Shown here: one piece after another, positions 8,979 through 17,973 of the stretch | How positions within the stretch are numbered: position 1 is the stretch's first letter | Layout: the number at the start of each line of letters is the position of its first letter | DNA from: a bacterium 1XD42-54 | GTDB lineage: Bacteria; Bacillota; Clostridia; Lachnospirales; Lachnospiraceae | Direction: 5' to 3' | DNA: 64,000 nt | NCBI GenBank assembly: GCA_003612585.1 | Contig: RAZH01000010.1 | Location: 62,001-126,000, forward strand | The notes under the pieces: generated by a model | The model's database searches: none | What the model saw: only the letters and a program-made list of their open reading frames with translations | What the model was told of the DNA's origin: nothing | Program-made: the position numbers and the translations under genes

Positions 8979-10157
8979 ATGAGTGTATGGAAAAGAGTTC
9001 TGATAAAAACAGTGGTTCTGGCATTTGTGATTGTCCTGTTTGGTGCAGGTGCGGCAGGATGGCAGGCGTACCGCCAGAGTACGCCGGAATATGCAATGGA
9101 TAAATATATCGCGCTTCTGATTGAGAACAGCGGCGAAAAAGCTTATGCTCTGCTCGATCAGTCTGAGGATGCGGCAATGACATCAGAAGAATATGAGACA
9201 GCGTTGGCAGAGAAAAAATACAGCCTTTTCGCCAGTTATGATGTGACCGCGTCGGAAAAGCGCAGAGATCAGAGCGGAAATGAATATGTAGATTACCGCA
9301 CAGAGTTTAAAGATGCAGACGGAGCGGTACAGATGGAAGAAACCTTCACAGTAAAAAAACAGGCAGAACCATTGTTTGGCGTGTTTGATCAGTGGAAAGT
9401 TCTTTCAGGACACTGTATGGTAAAGGACTTTGTATTGACGGTTCCGGCCGGGGCGGAAGTTTATCTGGATGGCCGGAAAGCAGATGCATCGTGGCTGATA
9501 AGGGATGGCGTTTTGCCGTCCTACGACTGCTACCAGATTCCGTCACTTTTACCTGGGCGTATTAGCCTGGCAATCAGACATCCTGCGTTTGACTCTGTGA
9601 ACGGGACAATAGATCCTTTGGATGGAAGCGCAGAGTACGGTGAAAAAATGGCGCTTGGGCAGGCGGCACAGGATGTATGCAAGGAGCTTAGTATAAAAGC
9701 TTTAAAACAGTTATATTCTTGTGCAGCACGAGAAAAAACAGAAGATCTGGAAGATCTACTTGGGGAATGCCTGGAGGAAGCAAAGCTGTTTGTAAAGGAG
9801 CAGGGCCAGGAATTCCATAAAGATTCAGCAGTCTTTAAAAGTGCAGGTATTACCGATTTTGCGGTTCAGTTTGGAGCGCCTGTTTTTACGGGAGAAGCGA
9901 CCGGAGCGATCACAGTCCCTGTGAAATTGTCATACCGGTATATCGTCCGCGAGAATGTTACTTCGGAGCCTTCAGATGAACAGGGAGACGAGGAAGAGTC
10001 ACAGGAAGGCGATGCCGAAAGGCCGCAGGTCGGAACTGTGGTGCAAGATGGAGAAACACAGGTGATTTCGGGAGATAATACGGCTCAGCTTGTGATGGCA
10101 TGGCATCATGACGCCTGGCACATTGCTTCTATGGAAATACCAGTCATCCCGAAATAG
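8979..10157 (+). CDS. Membrane-anchored TcaA-like / NTF2-like protein
   Basis: A 392-residue protein with an N-terminal transmembrane helix (VVLAFVIVLFGAGAAGW) and an extracytoplasmic remainder. Residues 38-130 (PEYAMDKYIALLIENSGEKA onward) resemble the NTF2-like module of TcaA and MecA-N proteins. The segment around residues 150-215 with VPAGAEVYLDGRKA resembles the second TcaA domain. The C-terminal part ends in an acidic linker and a short beta segment (MAWHHDAWHIASM). TcaA proteins in staphylococci affect wall-active antibiotic response. Unlike staphylococcal TcaA there is no zinc ribbon before the membrane helix. ATG follows TTAGGAGG. Family assignment is from pattern memory only; the neighbours (YARHG protein upstream, CPBP protease downstream) suggest an envelope role. 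Confidence 0.55.
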   Translation: MSVWKRVLIKTVVLAFVIVLFGAGAAGWQAYRQSTPEYAMDKYIALLIENSGEKAYALLDQSEDAAMTSEEYETALAEKKYSLFASYDVTASEKRRDQSGNEYVDYRTEFKDADGAVQMEETFTVKKQAEPLFGVFDQWKVLSGHCMVKDFVLTVPAGAEVYLDGRKADASWLIRDGVLPSYDCYQIPSLLPGRISLAIRHPAFDSVNGTIDPLDGSAEYGEKMALGQAAQDVCKELSIKALKQLYSCAAREKTEDLEDLLGECLEEAKLFVKEQGQEFHKDSAVFKSAGITDFAVQFGAPVFTGEATGAITVPVKLSYRYIVRENVTSEPSDEQGDEEESQEGDAERPQVGTVVQDGETQVISGDNTAQLVMAWHHDAWHIASMEIPVIPK

Positions 10158-10185
10158 AGGAACAAGGTAAAAAGAAAGGCAGAAT

Positions 10186-10893
10186 ATGAAGCAAAAAGGA
10201 ATCAGTATCTTTTCCCTAGTTACGCCTGTATTACTCCATTTAGGGCTATCATTTGCAATAGGGTTTGCAATGGGCATTATGAAGATCAGTGATCCGACGG
10301 CCGCTACGGTGGCGACAGCGTTGATTACGATTCCGCTGGCGTATCAGATGTATCGAAAAGACCGCGTTCGGGCAGCAGGGAATGAGAAAGAGGCGAAAAA
10401 TATCGGAAGTCGAAGCTTGGCATATGCAGTCGGCAGAAGTGCAGAAAAGCTTTCCGGGGAGCGGGTAATCTGGTTCGGAATATTTTGTTTTATGGCCGGA
10501 GGCGTTTTAAATCTTGCATGGAGCGCAGCCTTGGAGGCTGTCCACATCCAGGACTATTTTTCCAATGAAGTGCAGGAAAGTCTGCTGCAAAGCGGAAGCG
10601 TGGTGCAGGTACTGGGGCTTGGCGTAGTTGTTCCGATTGCAGAGGAGCTGATTTTCCGTGGTCTGGTTTATATGAGAATGAAATGGTTTTTTCCGGTGAA
10701 GGTGTCCGCATTTTTGTCGTCACTTTTGTTTGCGGTATATCATGGGAATCCGATTCAGATAATTTTTGCTTTTCCGATGGCACTTGCATTGGCGGCGGTT
10801 TATGAACATGGAAAATTGTTTGTATTTCCCGTACTATTTCATATGGGAGCGAATCTGACCACAGTTATTTTAGGATTTTATTTCCAAAACTAG
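10186..10893 (+). CDS. CPBP-family intramembrane glutamic protease (CAAX/ABI type)
   Basis: A 235-residue polytopic membrane protein with about six hydrophobic helices. It carries the CPBP signature: the EExxxR motif in AEELIFRGLVYMRMK (near residue 153), then FAVYHGN with the conserved His, and a late FPVLFHMGAN segment with another His. These residues form the active site of Rce1-like glutamic proteases. In bacteria such proteins often give bacteriocin self-immunity or process membrane peptides. No bacteriocin gene is visible nearby. It is the last gene of a probable three-gene envelope operon (28 bp after the preceding stop). Its substrate is unknown. Confidence 0.85.
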   Translation: MKQKGISIFSLVTPVLLHLGLSFAIGFAMGIMKISDPTAATVATALITIPLAYQMYRKDRVRAAGNEKEAKNIGSRSLAYAVGRSAEKLSGERVIWFGIFCFMAGGVLNLAWSAALEAVHIQDYFSNEVQESLLQSGSVVQVLGLGVVVPIAEELIFRGLVYMRMKWFFPVKVSAFLSSLLFAVYHGNPIQIIFAFPMALALAAVYEHGKLFVFPVLFHMGANLTTVILGFYFQN

Positions 10894-10922
10894 AAGAAAT
10901 TTAAAAGAAAATTGCAGGAAAC

Positions 10923-10949
10923 AAGGCGATTATTACAAATAATCGCCTT
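10923..10949. other. Perfect 12-bp inverted repeat after the CPBP gene
   Basis: AAGGCGATTATT (10923-10934), loop ACA, AATAATCGCCTT (10938-10949). The stem is perfect, but no T-run follows on either strand, so it is not a standard intrinsic terminator. It may still end or stabilise the transcript 30 bp past the stop codon. Confidence 0.7.
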
Positions 10950-11020
10950 AAATAAACTGATAAATAAAGGGAAAATGAATAAATTAAGAAACAATCAGAC
11001 AATTACAGAGAAAAAAGCTG

Positions 11021-11049
11021 TTTACAGAACAGAAAAATAGGTGTATGAT
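11021..11049 (+). promoter_or_regulatory. Sigma-A type promoter for gltB
   Basis: TTTACA (11021-11026), 17-bp spacer, TATGAT (11044-11049), 35 bp ahead of the gltB start. No obvious repeat for a GltC-like regulator is seen upstream. Confidence 0.75.
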
Positions 11050-11084
11050 GAAAACTGAAAAAGAAACAGGCAGGAGGGACAGAG

Positions 11085-14000
11085 ATGGATGCAAGAAATA
11101 CTTCCGGATCTGTCTGTGTGAGACCGGGGCTGTACCGGCCCGAGTTTGAGCATGACAACTGCGGAATCGGAGCAGTTGTCAATATCAAAGGGATCAGGAC
11201 TCATCAGACAGTAGAAAATGCACTTCGTATTGTAGAAAATTTAGAGCACAGAGCTGGCAAAGATGCCGAGGGAAAAACAGGTGATGGAGTTGGAATCATG
11301 CTGCAGATAGCGCACAGATTCTTCCGGAAAACCTGTTTGGACCTTGGCATTTTTTTAGGTGAAGAAAGAGACTACGGAATCGGTATGTTTTTCTTCCCGC
11401 AGGATATCCTGAAAAGAAATCAGGCGAAAAAAATGTTCGAGAGCATTGTAAAAAAGGAGGGCCTGAAGTTTCTGGGATGGAGACAGGTTCCGACCGTACC
11501 GGAGGTGCTCGGTCAAAAAGCGCTTGAAAAAATGCCCTGCATTGAGCAGGCATTTGTGGAACGTCCAAAGGATGTGGAAAAGGGCCTCCCGTTTGACCGC
11601 AGACTGTATGTGGTCCGGCGGACCTTTGAACAATCAAATGATACAACGTATGTTGTTTCATGTTCAAGCCGTACCATTATTTACAAAGGAATGTTTCTGG
11701 TCGGGCAGCTCCGTACATTTTTTAAGGATTTACAGGACCCGGAGTATGAATCTGCAATTGCGATTGTGCATTCCAGATTTAGTACAAATACAAATCCAAG
11801 CTGGGAACGGGCGCATCCGTATCGCTTTATTGTACATAACGGTGAGATTAATACAATCCGTGGCAATGCGGATAAAATGCTTGCACGCGAAGAGACGATA
11901 TCCTCTGCGTATCTGGAATCCGATCTGCACAAGGTGCTTCCAGTGATCAATGCGACGGGGTCTGACTCGGCGATGCTGGATAACACGCTCGAATTTCTGA
12001 CTATGAACGGCATGGAACTGCCCCTGGCAGTGATGATTACAATCCCGGAGCCCTGGGCAAACAATGCGGTGATGTCGCAAAAGAAGAAGGATTTTTACCA
12101 GTATTACGCGACGATGATGGAACCATGGGATGGTCCGGCCTCTATTTTATTCTGCGATGGCGATGTGATGGGCGCGGTGCTTGACCGTAACGGCCTGCGG
12201 CCCTCCCGCTATTACATTACGGAGGACGGGGATGTCATTCTGTCCTCTGAAGTGGGAGTTCTGGATATAGATCCGGCAAAAATTGTTCTGAAAGAACGGC
12301 TTCATCCGGGAAAAATGCTTCTGGTCGATACGGTAAAAGGCGAAGTTGTGGACGACGAAGAACTGAAAACACGGTATGCGTCCCGGCAGCCGTACGGAGA
12401 ATGGCTGGATCAGTATCTTGTGAAATTAAAAGATATCAGGATTCCGAACAAGCGCGTGGAGTCATATTCAGAAGAGATGCGGCTGCGCCTGATGAAGGCG
12501 TTTGGTTACAGTTATGAGGATTACCGAACCTCGATTCTTTCGATGGCAACGACAGGCAGCGAGGGCATCAGTGCAATGGGAATCGACACGCCGCTGGCCG
12601 TTCTGTCTGACCGAAGACAGCCACTGTTTAATTATTTCAAGCAGCTGTTTGCGCAGGTGACGAACCCGCCCATTGATGCAATCCGGGAAAAAATCGTAAC
12701 CTCAAAGACGATGTATATCGGTATGGAGGGTAATGTTCTGGAAGAACAGCCGGAGAATTGCCAGGTGCTGAGTATCGAAAATCCGATACTGACGAACACC
12801 GATATGCTGAAAATTAAAAACTTAAAAATAAAGGGATTTCAGGTTGCAGAAATTCCAATCACGTTTTATAAAAATACGGGACTTGAAAAGGCAATTGAGC
12901 ATCTGTTTCTTGAGGTGGACCGGGCATTACGGGATGGTGCCAATATTCTGGTGCTGACAGACCGTGGCATTGATGAGCTGCGTGTGCCGATTCCGTCTCT
13001 GCTGGCAATCTCAGCAGTCAATCAGTATCTTGTAAAAACAAAGCGCAGAACATCCCTGGCCCTGATACTGGAGACAGGGGAGCCGCGCGAGGTACATCAT
13101 TTTGCGACGCTGCTTGGGTACGGTGCGAGTGCGATCAACCCGTACCTGGCGCTGGATACAATTCATCAGCTGATCGATTCCGGAATGCTGGAAAAGGATT
13201 ATTATGCGGCGGTCGATGACTATAACCAGGCGATCATAAACGGAATTGTAAAAATTGCTTCCAAGATGGGGATCTCGACGATTCAGTCCTATCAGGGGGC
13301 TCAGATTTTTGAGGCGATCGGCATCAGCCGGGAAGTGATCGACAAATATTTTACGAACACAGTCAGTCGGATCGGCGGTATTACGATAGAGGATATTGAG
13401 CGCGAAGTGGACGAGCGGCATACCAGTGCTTTCGATCCTCTGGGACTTCAGGAAGATCTGACACTGGACAGTATAGGCTGGCATAAGTCAAGAAGCGCCG
13501 GGGAGCACCATCGGTATAATCCGCGCACGATTCATCTTTTACAGGAGTCCACGAGAACCGGTGATTATGAGCTGTTCAAAGAGTATACGGAGCTTGTCAA
13601 CCAGGAGGAATCCGGTTACATTCGCAGTACGATGGAATTCTGCTATCCGGAAAAAGGTGTGCCGCTCGAAGAGGTTGAGTGTGTAGATTCAATTGTCCGG
13701 AGATTTAAAACCGGCGCAATGTCCTATGGCTCTATTTCCCAGGAAGCCCATGAGACGCTGGCCATTGCAATGAATCTGCTGCATGGTAAATCCAATACCG
13801 GAGAGGGAGGCGAGAGCCTGGAACGCCTAAAGATTGGACCAGATGGAAAGAACCGTTGTTCTGCAATCAAGCAGGTGGCGTCGGGGCGTTTTGGCGTTAC
13901 TTCGAGATATCTTGTGAGCGCCAAGGAAATACAGATTAAAATGGCGCAGGGCGCAAAGCCGGGAGAGGGCGGCCATCTGCCAGGGAAAAAGGTCTATCCA

Positions 14001-15650
14001 TGGATTGCAAAGACGAGGCATTCGACACCGGGCGTCAGCCTGATTTCGCCGCCGCCGCACCATGATATTTATTCGATTGAAGATCTGGCACAGCTGATTT
14101 ACGATCTGAAAAATGCCAACCGTGAGGCTGACATTTCAGTAAAGCTTGTTTCAGAGGCTGGCGTCGGAACCGTTGCAGCGGGCGTTGCAAAAGCAGGTGC
14201 GCAGGTGATTCTCATTTCTGGATATGATGGAGGAACCGGGGCGGCTCCAAGAAGCTCCATTCACCATGCAGGGCTTCCGTGGGAGCTTGGACTTGCGGAA
14301 ACACATCAGACGCTTATGATGAACGGACTGCGCCGGAAGGTGCGTATTGAAACAGACGGAAAGCTGATGAGTGGTCGGGATGTGGCAATCGCTGCATTGC
14401 TCGGCGCTGAGGAGTTCGGTTTTGCGACCGGGCCGCTCGTAACGATGGGCTGTGTCATGATGCGCGTCTGCAACCTCGATACGTGCCCGGTAGGTGTAGC
14501 TACCCAGAATCCGGAGCTTCGCAAGCGTTTCCGTGGGAAACCGGAGTATGTCGTGAATTTCATGCGTTTTATTGCACAGGATCTGAGGGAGCATATGGCA
14601 AGGCTTGGTTTCCGCACGTTGGATGAGATGGTTGGGCGCAGCGATCTACTAAAAAAGAAAGCGCACTGCGAAAATCCGCGGGGAGAGCTGATTGATCTGA
14701 GCAATATTCTCAGCAATCCGTATGCCGGAAAGGAATACAAGGTGACCTTTGATGCGTCCCAGGTTTATGACTTCGGCCTGGAGAAAACAAAGGATGTCAG
14801 AATTCTGCTGAACCGGCTGCAAGGGGCGCTGGAAAACGGACAGAAACGAAGCATTGAGGTAGAGGTTTCGAACATCGACCGAGCATTCGGTACCATTTTT
14901 GGTTCAGAGATTACAAGGCGCTATCCGGATGGACTGGAAGAGGACACTTACACCGTAAAATGCAGCGGCGCGGGCGGGCAGAGTTTCGGAGCATTTATTC
15001 CGAGAGGCCTGACGCTGGAACTCGTAGGCGACAGCAACGACTATTTTGGCAAGGGACTTTCCGGAGGAAAGCTGATTGTGTACCCTCCGGCCGGCGTGAA
15101 ATTTGCGCAGGATGAGAACATTATAATAGGAAACGTTGCACTTTATGGCGCGACAAGCGGCAAGGCATTTATCAATGGTGTTGCAGGGGAGCGGTTCTGC
15201 GTGCGCAATTCCGGAGCAGTTACTGTTGTGGAGGGCGCCGGAGATCACGGCTGTGAATATATGACAGGCGGCTGCGCGGTTATTCTCGGCAAAGTCGGGA
15301 AAAACTTTGCGGCAGGCATGAGCGGCGGCATCGCTTACGTGCTGGATGAGGAGAATGATCTCTACACAAAGGTAAATAAAAAGATGGTTTCCATTGAAAA
15401 AGTGACTTCAAAATATGACGTGCTGGAACTGAAGGAAATGATCGGGGAGCATGTGAACTACACCAATTCAGAGAAGGGCAAAAAGATCCTGGAAGATTTC
15501 GGAACGTATCTGCCGAAATTCAAAAAGATCATTCCACATGAATACAATGCAATGCAGATGCGGATTGTCCAGATGGAGGAAAAGGGACTTTCCAGTGAAC
15601 AGGCACAGATTGAAGCATTTTATGCCAATACGGCAGATCAGGCAGAGTAG
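11085..15650 (+). CDS. gltB: Glutamate synthase large subunit
   Basis: Catalyses glutamate formation from glutamine and 2-oxoglutarate together with GltD. At 1521 residues it has the full length of bacterial GltB. Order: a short propeptide ending before the N-terminal nucleophile Cys26 (DNCGIGAVV), a class II glutamine amidotransferase domain (to about residue 430; RFSTNTNPSWERAHP), a central domain, the FMN-binding synthase domain (about 830-1200; ASGRFGVTSRYL, GGTGAAPRSSI), the 3Fe-4S cysteines in CVMMRVCNLDTCPVG, and the C-terminal GXGXG beta-helix (SGAGGQSFGAF; GGCAVILGKVG). ATG follows AGGAGG. A clear sigma-A promoter lies just upstream, and gltD follows after 12 bp. This is the main ammonium-assimilation route with glutamine synthetase, which is not in the window. 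Confidence 0.97.
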   Translation: MDARNTSGSVCVRPGLYRPEFEHDNCGIGAVVNIKGIRTHQTVENALRIVENLEHRAGKDAEGKTGDGVGIMLQIAHRFFRKTCLDLGIFLGEERDYGIGMFFFPQDILKRNQAKKMFESIVKKEGLKFLGWRQVPTVPEVLGQKALEKMPCIEQAFVERPKDVEKGLPFDRRLYVVRRTFEQSNDTTYVVSCSSRTIIYKGMFLVGQLRTFFKDLQDPEYESAIAIVHSRFSTNTNPSWERAHPYRFIVHNGEINTIRGNADKMLAREETISSAYLESDLHKVLPVINATGSDSAMLDNTLEFLTMNGMELPLAVMITIPEPWANNAVMSQKKKDFYQYYATMMEPWDGPASILFCDGDVMGAVLDRNGLRPSRYYITEDGDVILSSEVGVLDIDPAKIVLKERLHPGKMLLVDTVKGEVVDDEELKTRYASRQPYGEWLDQYLVKLKDIRIPNKRVESYSEEMRLRLMKAFGYSYEDYRTSILSMATTGSEGISAMGIDTPLAVLSDRRQPLFNYFKQLFAQVTNPPIDAIREKIVTSKTMYIGMEGNVLEEQPENCQVLSIENPILTNTDMLKIKNLKIKGFQVAEIPITFYKNTGLEKAIEHLFLEVDRALRDGANILVLTDRGIDELRVPIPSLLAISAVNQYLVKTKRRTSLALILETGEPREVHHFATLLGYGASAINPYLALDTIHQLIDSGMLEKDYYAAVDDYNQAIINGIVKIASKMGISTIQSYQGAQIFEAIGISREVIDKYFTNTVSRIGGITIEDIEREVDERHTSAFDPLGLQEDLTLDSIGWHKSRSAGEHHRYNPRTIHLLQESTRTGDYELFKEYTELVNQEESGYIRSTMEFCYPEKGVPLEEVECVDSIVRRFKTGAMSYGSISQEAHETLAIAMNLLHGKSNTGEGGESLERLKIGPDGKNRCSAIKQVASGRFGVTSRYLVSAKEIQIKMAQGAKPGEGGHLPGKKVYPWIAKTRHSTPGVSLISPPPHHDIYSIEDLAQLIYDLKNANREADISVKLVSEAGVGTVAAGVAKAGAQVILISGYDGGTGAAPRSSIHHAGLPWELGLAETHQTLMMNGLRRKVRIETDGKLMSGRDVAIAALLGAEEFGFATGPLVTMGCVMMRVCNLDTCPVGVATQNPELRKRFRGKPEYVVNFMRFIAQDLREHMARLGFRTLDEMVGRSDLLKKKAHCENPRGELIDLSNILSNPYAGKEYKVTFDASQVYDFGLEKTKDVRILLNRLQGALENGQKRSIEVEVSNIDRAFGTIFGSEITRRYPDGLEEDTYTVKCSGAGGQSFGAFIPRGLTLELVGDSNDYFGKGLSGGKLIVYPPAGVKFAQDENIIIGNVALYGATSGKAFINGVAGERFCVRNSGAVTVVEGAGDHGCEYMTGGCAVILGKVGKNFAAGMSGGIAYVLDEENDLYTKVNKKMVSIEKVTSKYDVLELKEMIGEHVNYTNSEKGKKILEDFGTYLPKFKKIIPHEYNAMQMRIVQMEEKGLSSEQAQIEAFYANTADQAE

Positions 15651-15662
15651 GGGGTGCAGATT

Positions 15663-17147
15663 ATGGGAAAACCAACAGGATTTTTAGAGTACAGACGGGA
15701 AAACGACCTGGAATGTGCACCGAAGGAGCGAATTCAGAATTTTCATGAATTTCATACCCCGCTTTCACTGGAAAAACAGCGGCTGCAGGGCGCCAGATGC
15801 ATGGCGTGCGGCGTGCCGTTCTGTCAGGCGGGGGCTATGATTGGTGGCATGGCTTCCGGCTGTCCGCTTCAGAACCTCGTTCCGGAATGGAATGACCTCG
15901 TTTATCTTGGAAACTGGGAGGAGGCTTATCGGAGGCTGACAAAGACAAACTGCTTTCCGGAGTTCACATCGCGTGTTTGTCCGGCGCTCTGTGAGGCGGC
16001 CTGTACGTGCAACTTGGACGGAGATCCGGTAGCGACGAAAGCCAATGAGCGGGCGATTATTGAGCATGCATTTGAGACCGGTCTCATAAAACCACATCCG
16101 CCCAAGGTGCGTACCGGGAAAAAGGTAGCTGTGGTTGGCAGCGGTCCTTCCGGACTGGCAGCGGCGATGCAGCTGAACAAGCGCGGTCATCTTGTGACCG
16201 TATATGAGCGCAATGACCGGATTGGCGGATTGCTGCGTTACGGGATTCCCAATATGAAGATAGACAAGAAGGTGATTGACCGTCGTATTGCACTGCTGGA
16301 AGCAGAAGGGATTACGTTTGTCACAAATGCGAATGTAGGGGGAAATAAAAAGGCAGATGAACTGCTGAAGGAATTCGATGCGGTGGTGCTTTGCTGCGGG
16401 GCTTCTAACCCGCGCGATATCACGGTGCCGGGGCGTGAAGCGAAGGGAATTTATTTTGCAGTGGATTTCCTAAAAGCGACAACGAAGAGTCTTCTGGATT
16501 CAGACTTTGCGGATAAAAAATTCATTCCTGCAAAAGGAAAGCATGTGTTGATTATCGGCGGCGGAGATACGGGAAATGACTGCTGCGGAACCGCGGTACG
16601 GTTCGGAGCAGCGTCCGTTACTATGCTGGAAATGATGCCGCAGCCTCCGACAACGCGTGCGGCAAACAATCCGTGGCCGCAGTGGCCGCGCGTACTTAAG
16701 ACTGACTATGGACATGAGGAAGCAATTGCGGTATACGGACAGGACCCCCGGATTTATACGACGACCGTCAAAGAGTTTCTTCTGAATAAAAAGGGTGAGG
16801 TCGCAAAAGCAGTGCTTGTCAAATTGGAGAGCAAGAGGGACGAGAAAACGGGCCGTATGCTGATGGTGCCGGTCGAGGGAAGTGAGTGGACGGTAAAAGC
16901 GGACCTGGTACTGATTGCAGCAGGCTTTGTTGGTTGTCAGAAATATGTGACGGATGCATTCGGAGTGGAGTTGAATGCGCGGACCAATGTTCAGACGAAA
17001 CCAGAGCAGTATGCATCGAGCGTTCCAAAAGTATTTGTTGCAGGAGATATGCACCGCGGGCAGTCACTCGTTGTATGGGCCATCCGTGAGGGCCGCGAAG
17101 CGGCGCGTGAGGTCGACCGGTATCTGATGGGCTACACGAATCTGTAG
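15663..17147 (+). CDS. gltD: Glutamate synthase small subunit (NAD(P)H-dependent)
   Basis: Transfers electrons from NAD(P)H through FAD to GltB. The N-terminal domain holds the iron-sulfur cysteines (CMACGVPFCQ, GCPLQN, CPALCEAAC). Residues 145-180 hold the FAD-binding GxGxxG (VVGSGPSGLAAA). A second Rossmann motif (IIGGGDTGNDC) binds the nicotinamide cofactor. The end (VFVAGDMHRGQSLVVWAI) is the second FAD contact typical of the family. I chose ATG 15663 since AGGGGG lies 8 nt ahead; an in-frame GTG at 15654 sits on that site and is unlikely. About 494 residues, normal for GltD. Co-transcribed with gltB. Confidence 0.96.
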   Translation: MGKPTGFLEYRRENDLECAPKERIQNFHEFHTPLSLEKQRLQGARCMACGVPFCQAGAMIGGMASGCPLQNLVPEWNDLVYLGNWEEAYRRLTKTNCFPEFTSRVCPALCEAACTCNLDGDPVATKANERAIIEHAFETGLIKPHPPKVRTGKKVAVVGSGPSGLAAAMQLNKRGHLVTVYERNDRIGGLLRYGIPNMKIDKKVIDRRIALLEAEGITFVTNANVGGNKKADELLKEFDAVVLCCGASNPRDITVPGREAKGIYFAVDFLKATTKSLLDSDFADKKFIPAKGKHVLIIGGGDTGNDCCGTAVRFGAASVTMLEMMPQPPTTRAANNPWPQWPRVLKTDYGHEEAIAVYGQDPRIYTTTVKEFLLNKKGEVAKAVLVKLESKRDEKTGRMLMVPVEGSEWTVKADLVLIAAGFVGCQKYVTDAFGVELNARTNVQTKPEQYASSVPKVFVAGDMHRGQSLVVWAIREGREAAREVDRYLMGYTNL

Positions 17148-17247
17148 ACGCCGAAAAAAATATATCATAACACAAAAGAATATCCTATGGTTTTTACTCC
17201 TTCCTGTATCTATAATGAAAGATAGATTTCGGGAAGGAGTATTGCGT

Positions 17248-17961
17248 ATGAGAAGAAGTATCAGGTTGGCGGTCTGTGACGATGAAGCACCGGTGCTATC
17301 TTATCTGACAGACCAGATACGAAAAGAATTTGGAAAATACGATCTTTGTGCAGAGGCGGATATTTTTATTTCTCCGGTTGAACTTGAGAAAGTACTGAGA
17401 GAAAAATCGTACGACGTCTATTTTCTGGACATTGATATGCCGAAGATGAACGGGCTGGAACTGGCGCGTATTTTGCGGGAACAGCGGGAGGAGATACCTC
17501 TTGTTTTTGTTTCTGCCAGGGAAGAATATGTGTTTCAAAGTTTTGAAGTACATCCGTTTTCATTTGTTCGTAAAAGCCGGTTCAAACAGGATATGGAGAA
17601 GGCCGTATGCGATCTGAGCAGGCGTTTCTGTCAGGAAAATCAGGCATTTTGCAGCATACGGGATGAGGCAGGGCGCTGTTATGAGCTTCCGCTTGCCGAT
17701 ACGCTTTATCTGGAGGCAAGGGATAAGTATGTCAATGTTTTCGTACAGAGAGGCCAAGATTTTTATGTCAGGAATACGCTGTCCAATATTGAAAAAATGT
17801 TGGAACCCGAGCAGTTTGTGCGGATACATAAATCCTTTGTGGTAAATCTGCGGGCAGTATACGCAATTAAATACGAAAAAGTGATACTGGATAACGGAAA
17901 GGAGCTTCCTCTTGGCCGGGGCCGGTCCGAAGAGGTGAAACGGCGATTTTGCCGGTTGTAG
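17248..17961 (+). CDS. LytTR-family response regulator (AgrA/VirR-like)
   Basis: A 237-residue regulator. Residues 1-120 form a receiver domain with the acidic pair CDDE and the phosphorylation Asp near residue 61 in YFLDIDMPKMNGLEL. Residues 140-237 form a LytTR DNA-binding domain (LPLADTLYLEARDKYVNVF, then FVRIHKSFVVNLRAV and LPLGRGRSEEVKRRF). ATG 17248 is chosen because GGAAGGAG ends 8 nt before it; the longer ATG at 17215 has no ribosome site. TATAAT at 17211-17216 may be the promoter -10. Its histidine kinase gene follows 12 bp later, and two direct repeats of LytTR-site spacing lie after the kinase gene, so the next gene (GH3) is a likely target. Confidence 0.93.
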   Translation: MRRSIRLAVCDDEAPVLSYLTDQIRKEFGKYDLCAEADIFISPVELEKVLREKSYDVYFLDIDMPKMNGLELARILREQREEIPLVFVSAREEYVFQSFEVHPFSFVRKSRFKQDMEKAVCDLSRRFCQENQAFCSIRDEAGRCYELPLADTLYLEARDKYVNVFVQRGQDFYVRNTLSNIEKMLEPEQFVRIHKSFVVNLRAVYAIKYEKVILDNGKELPLGRGRSEEVKRRFCRL

Positions 17962-17973
17962 GAGGTGGAAAGC

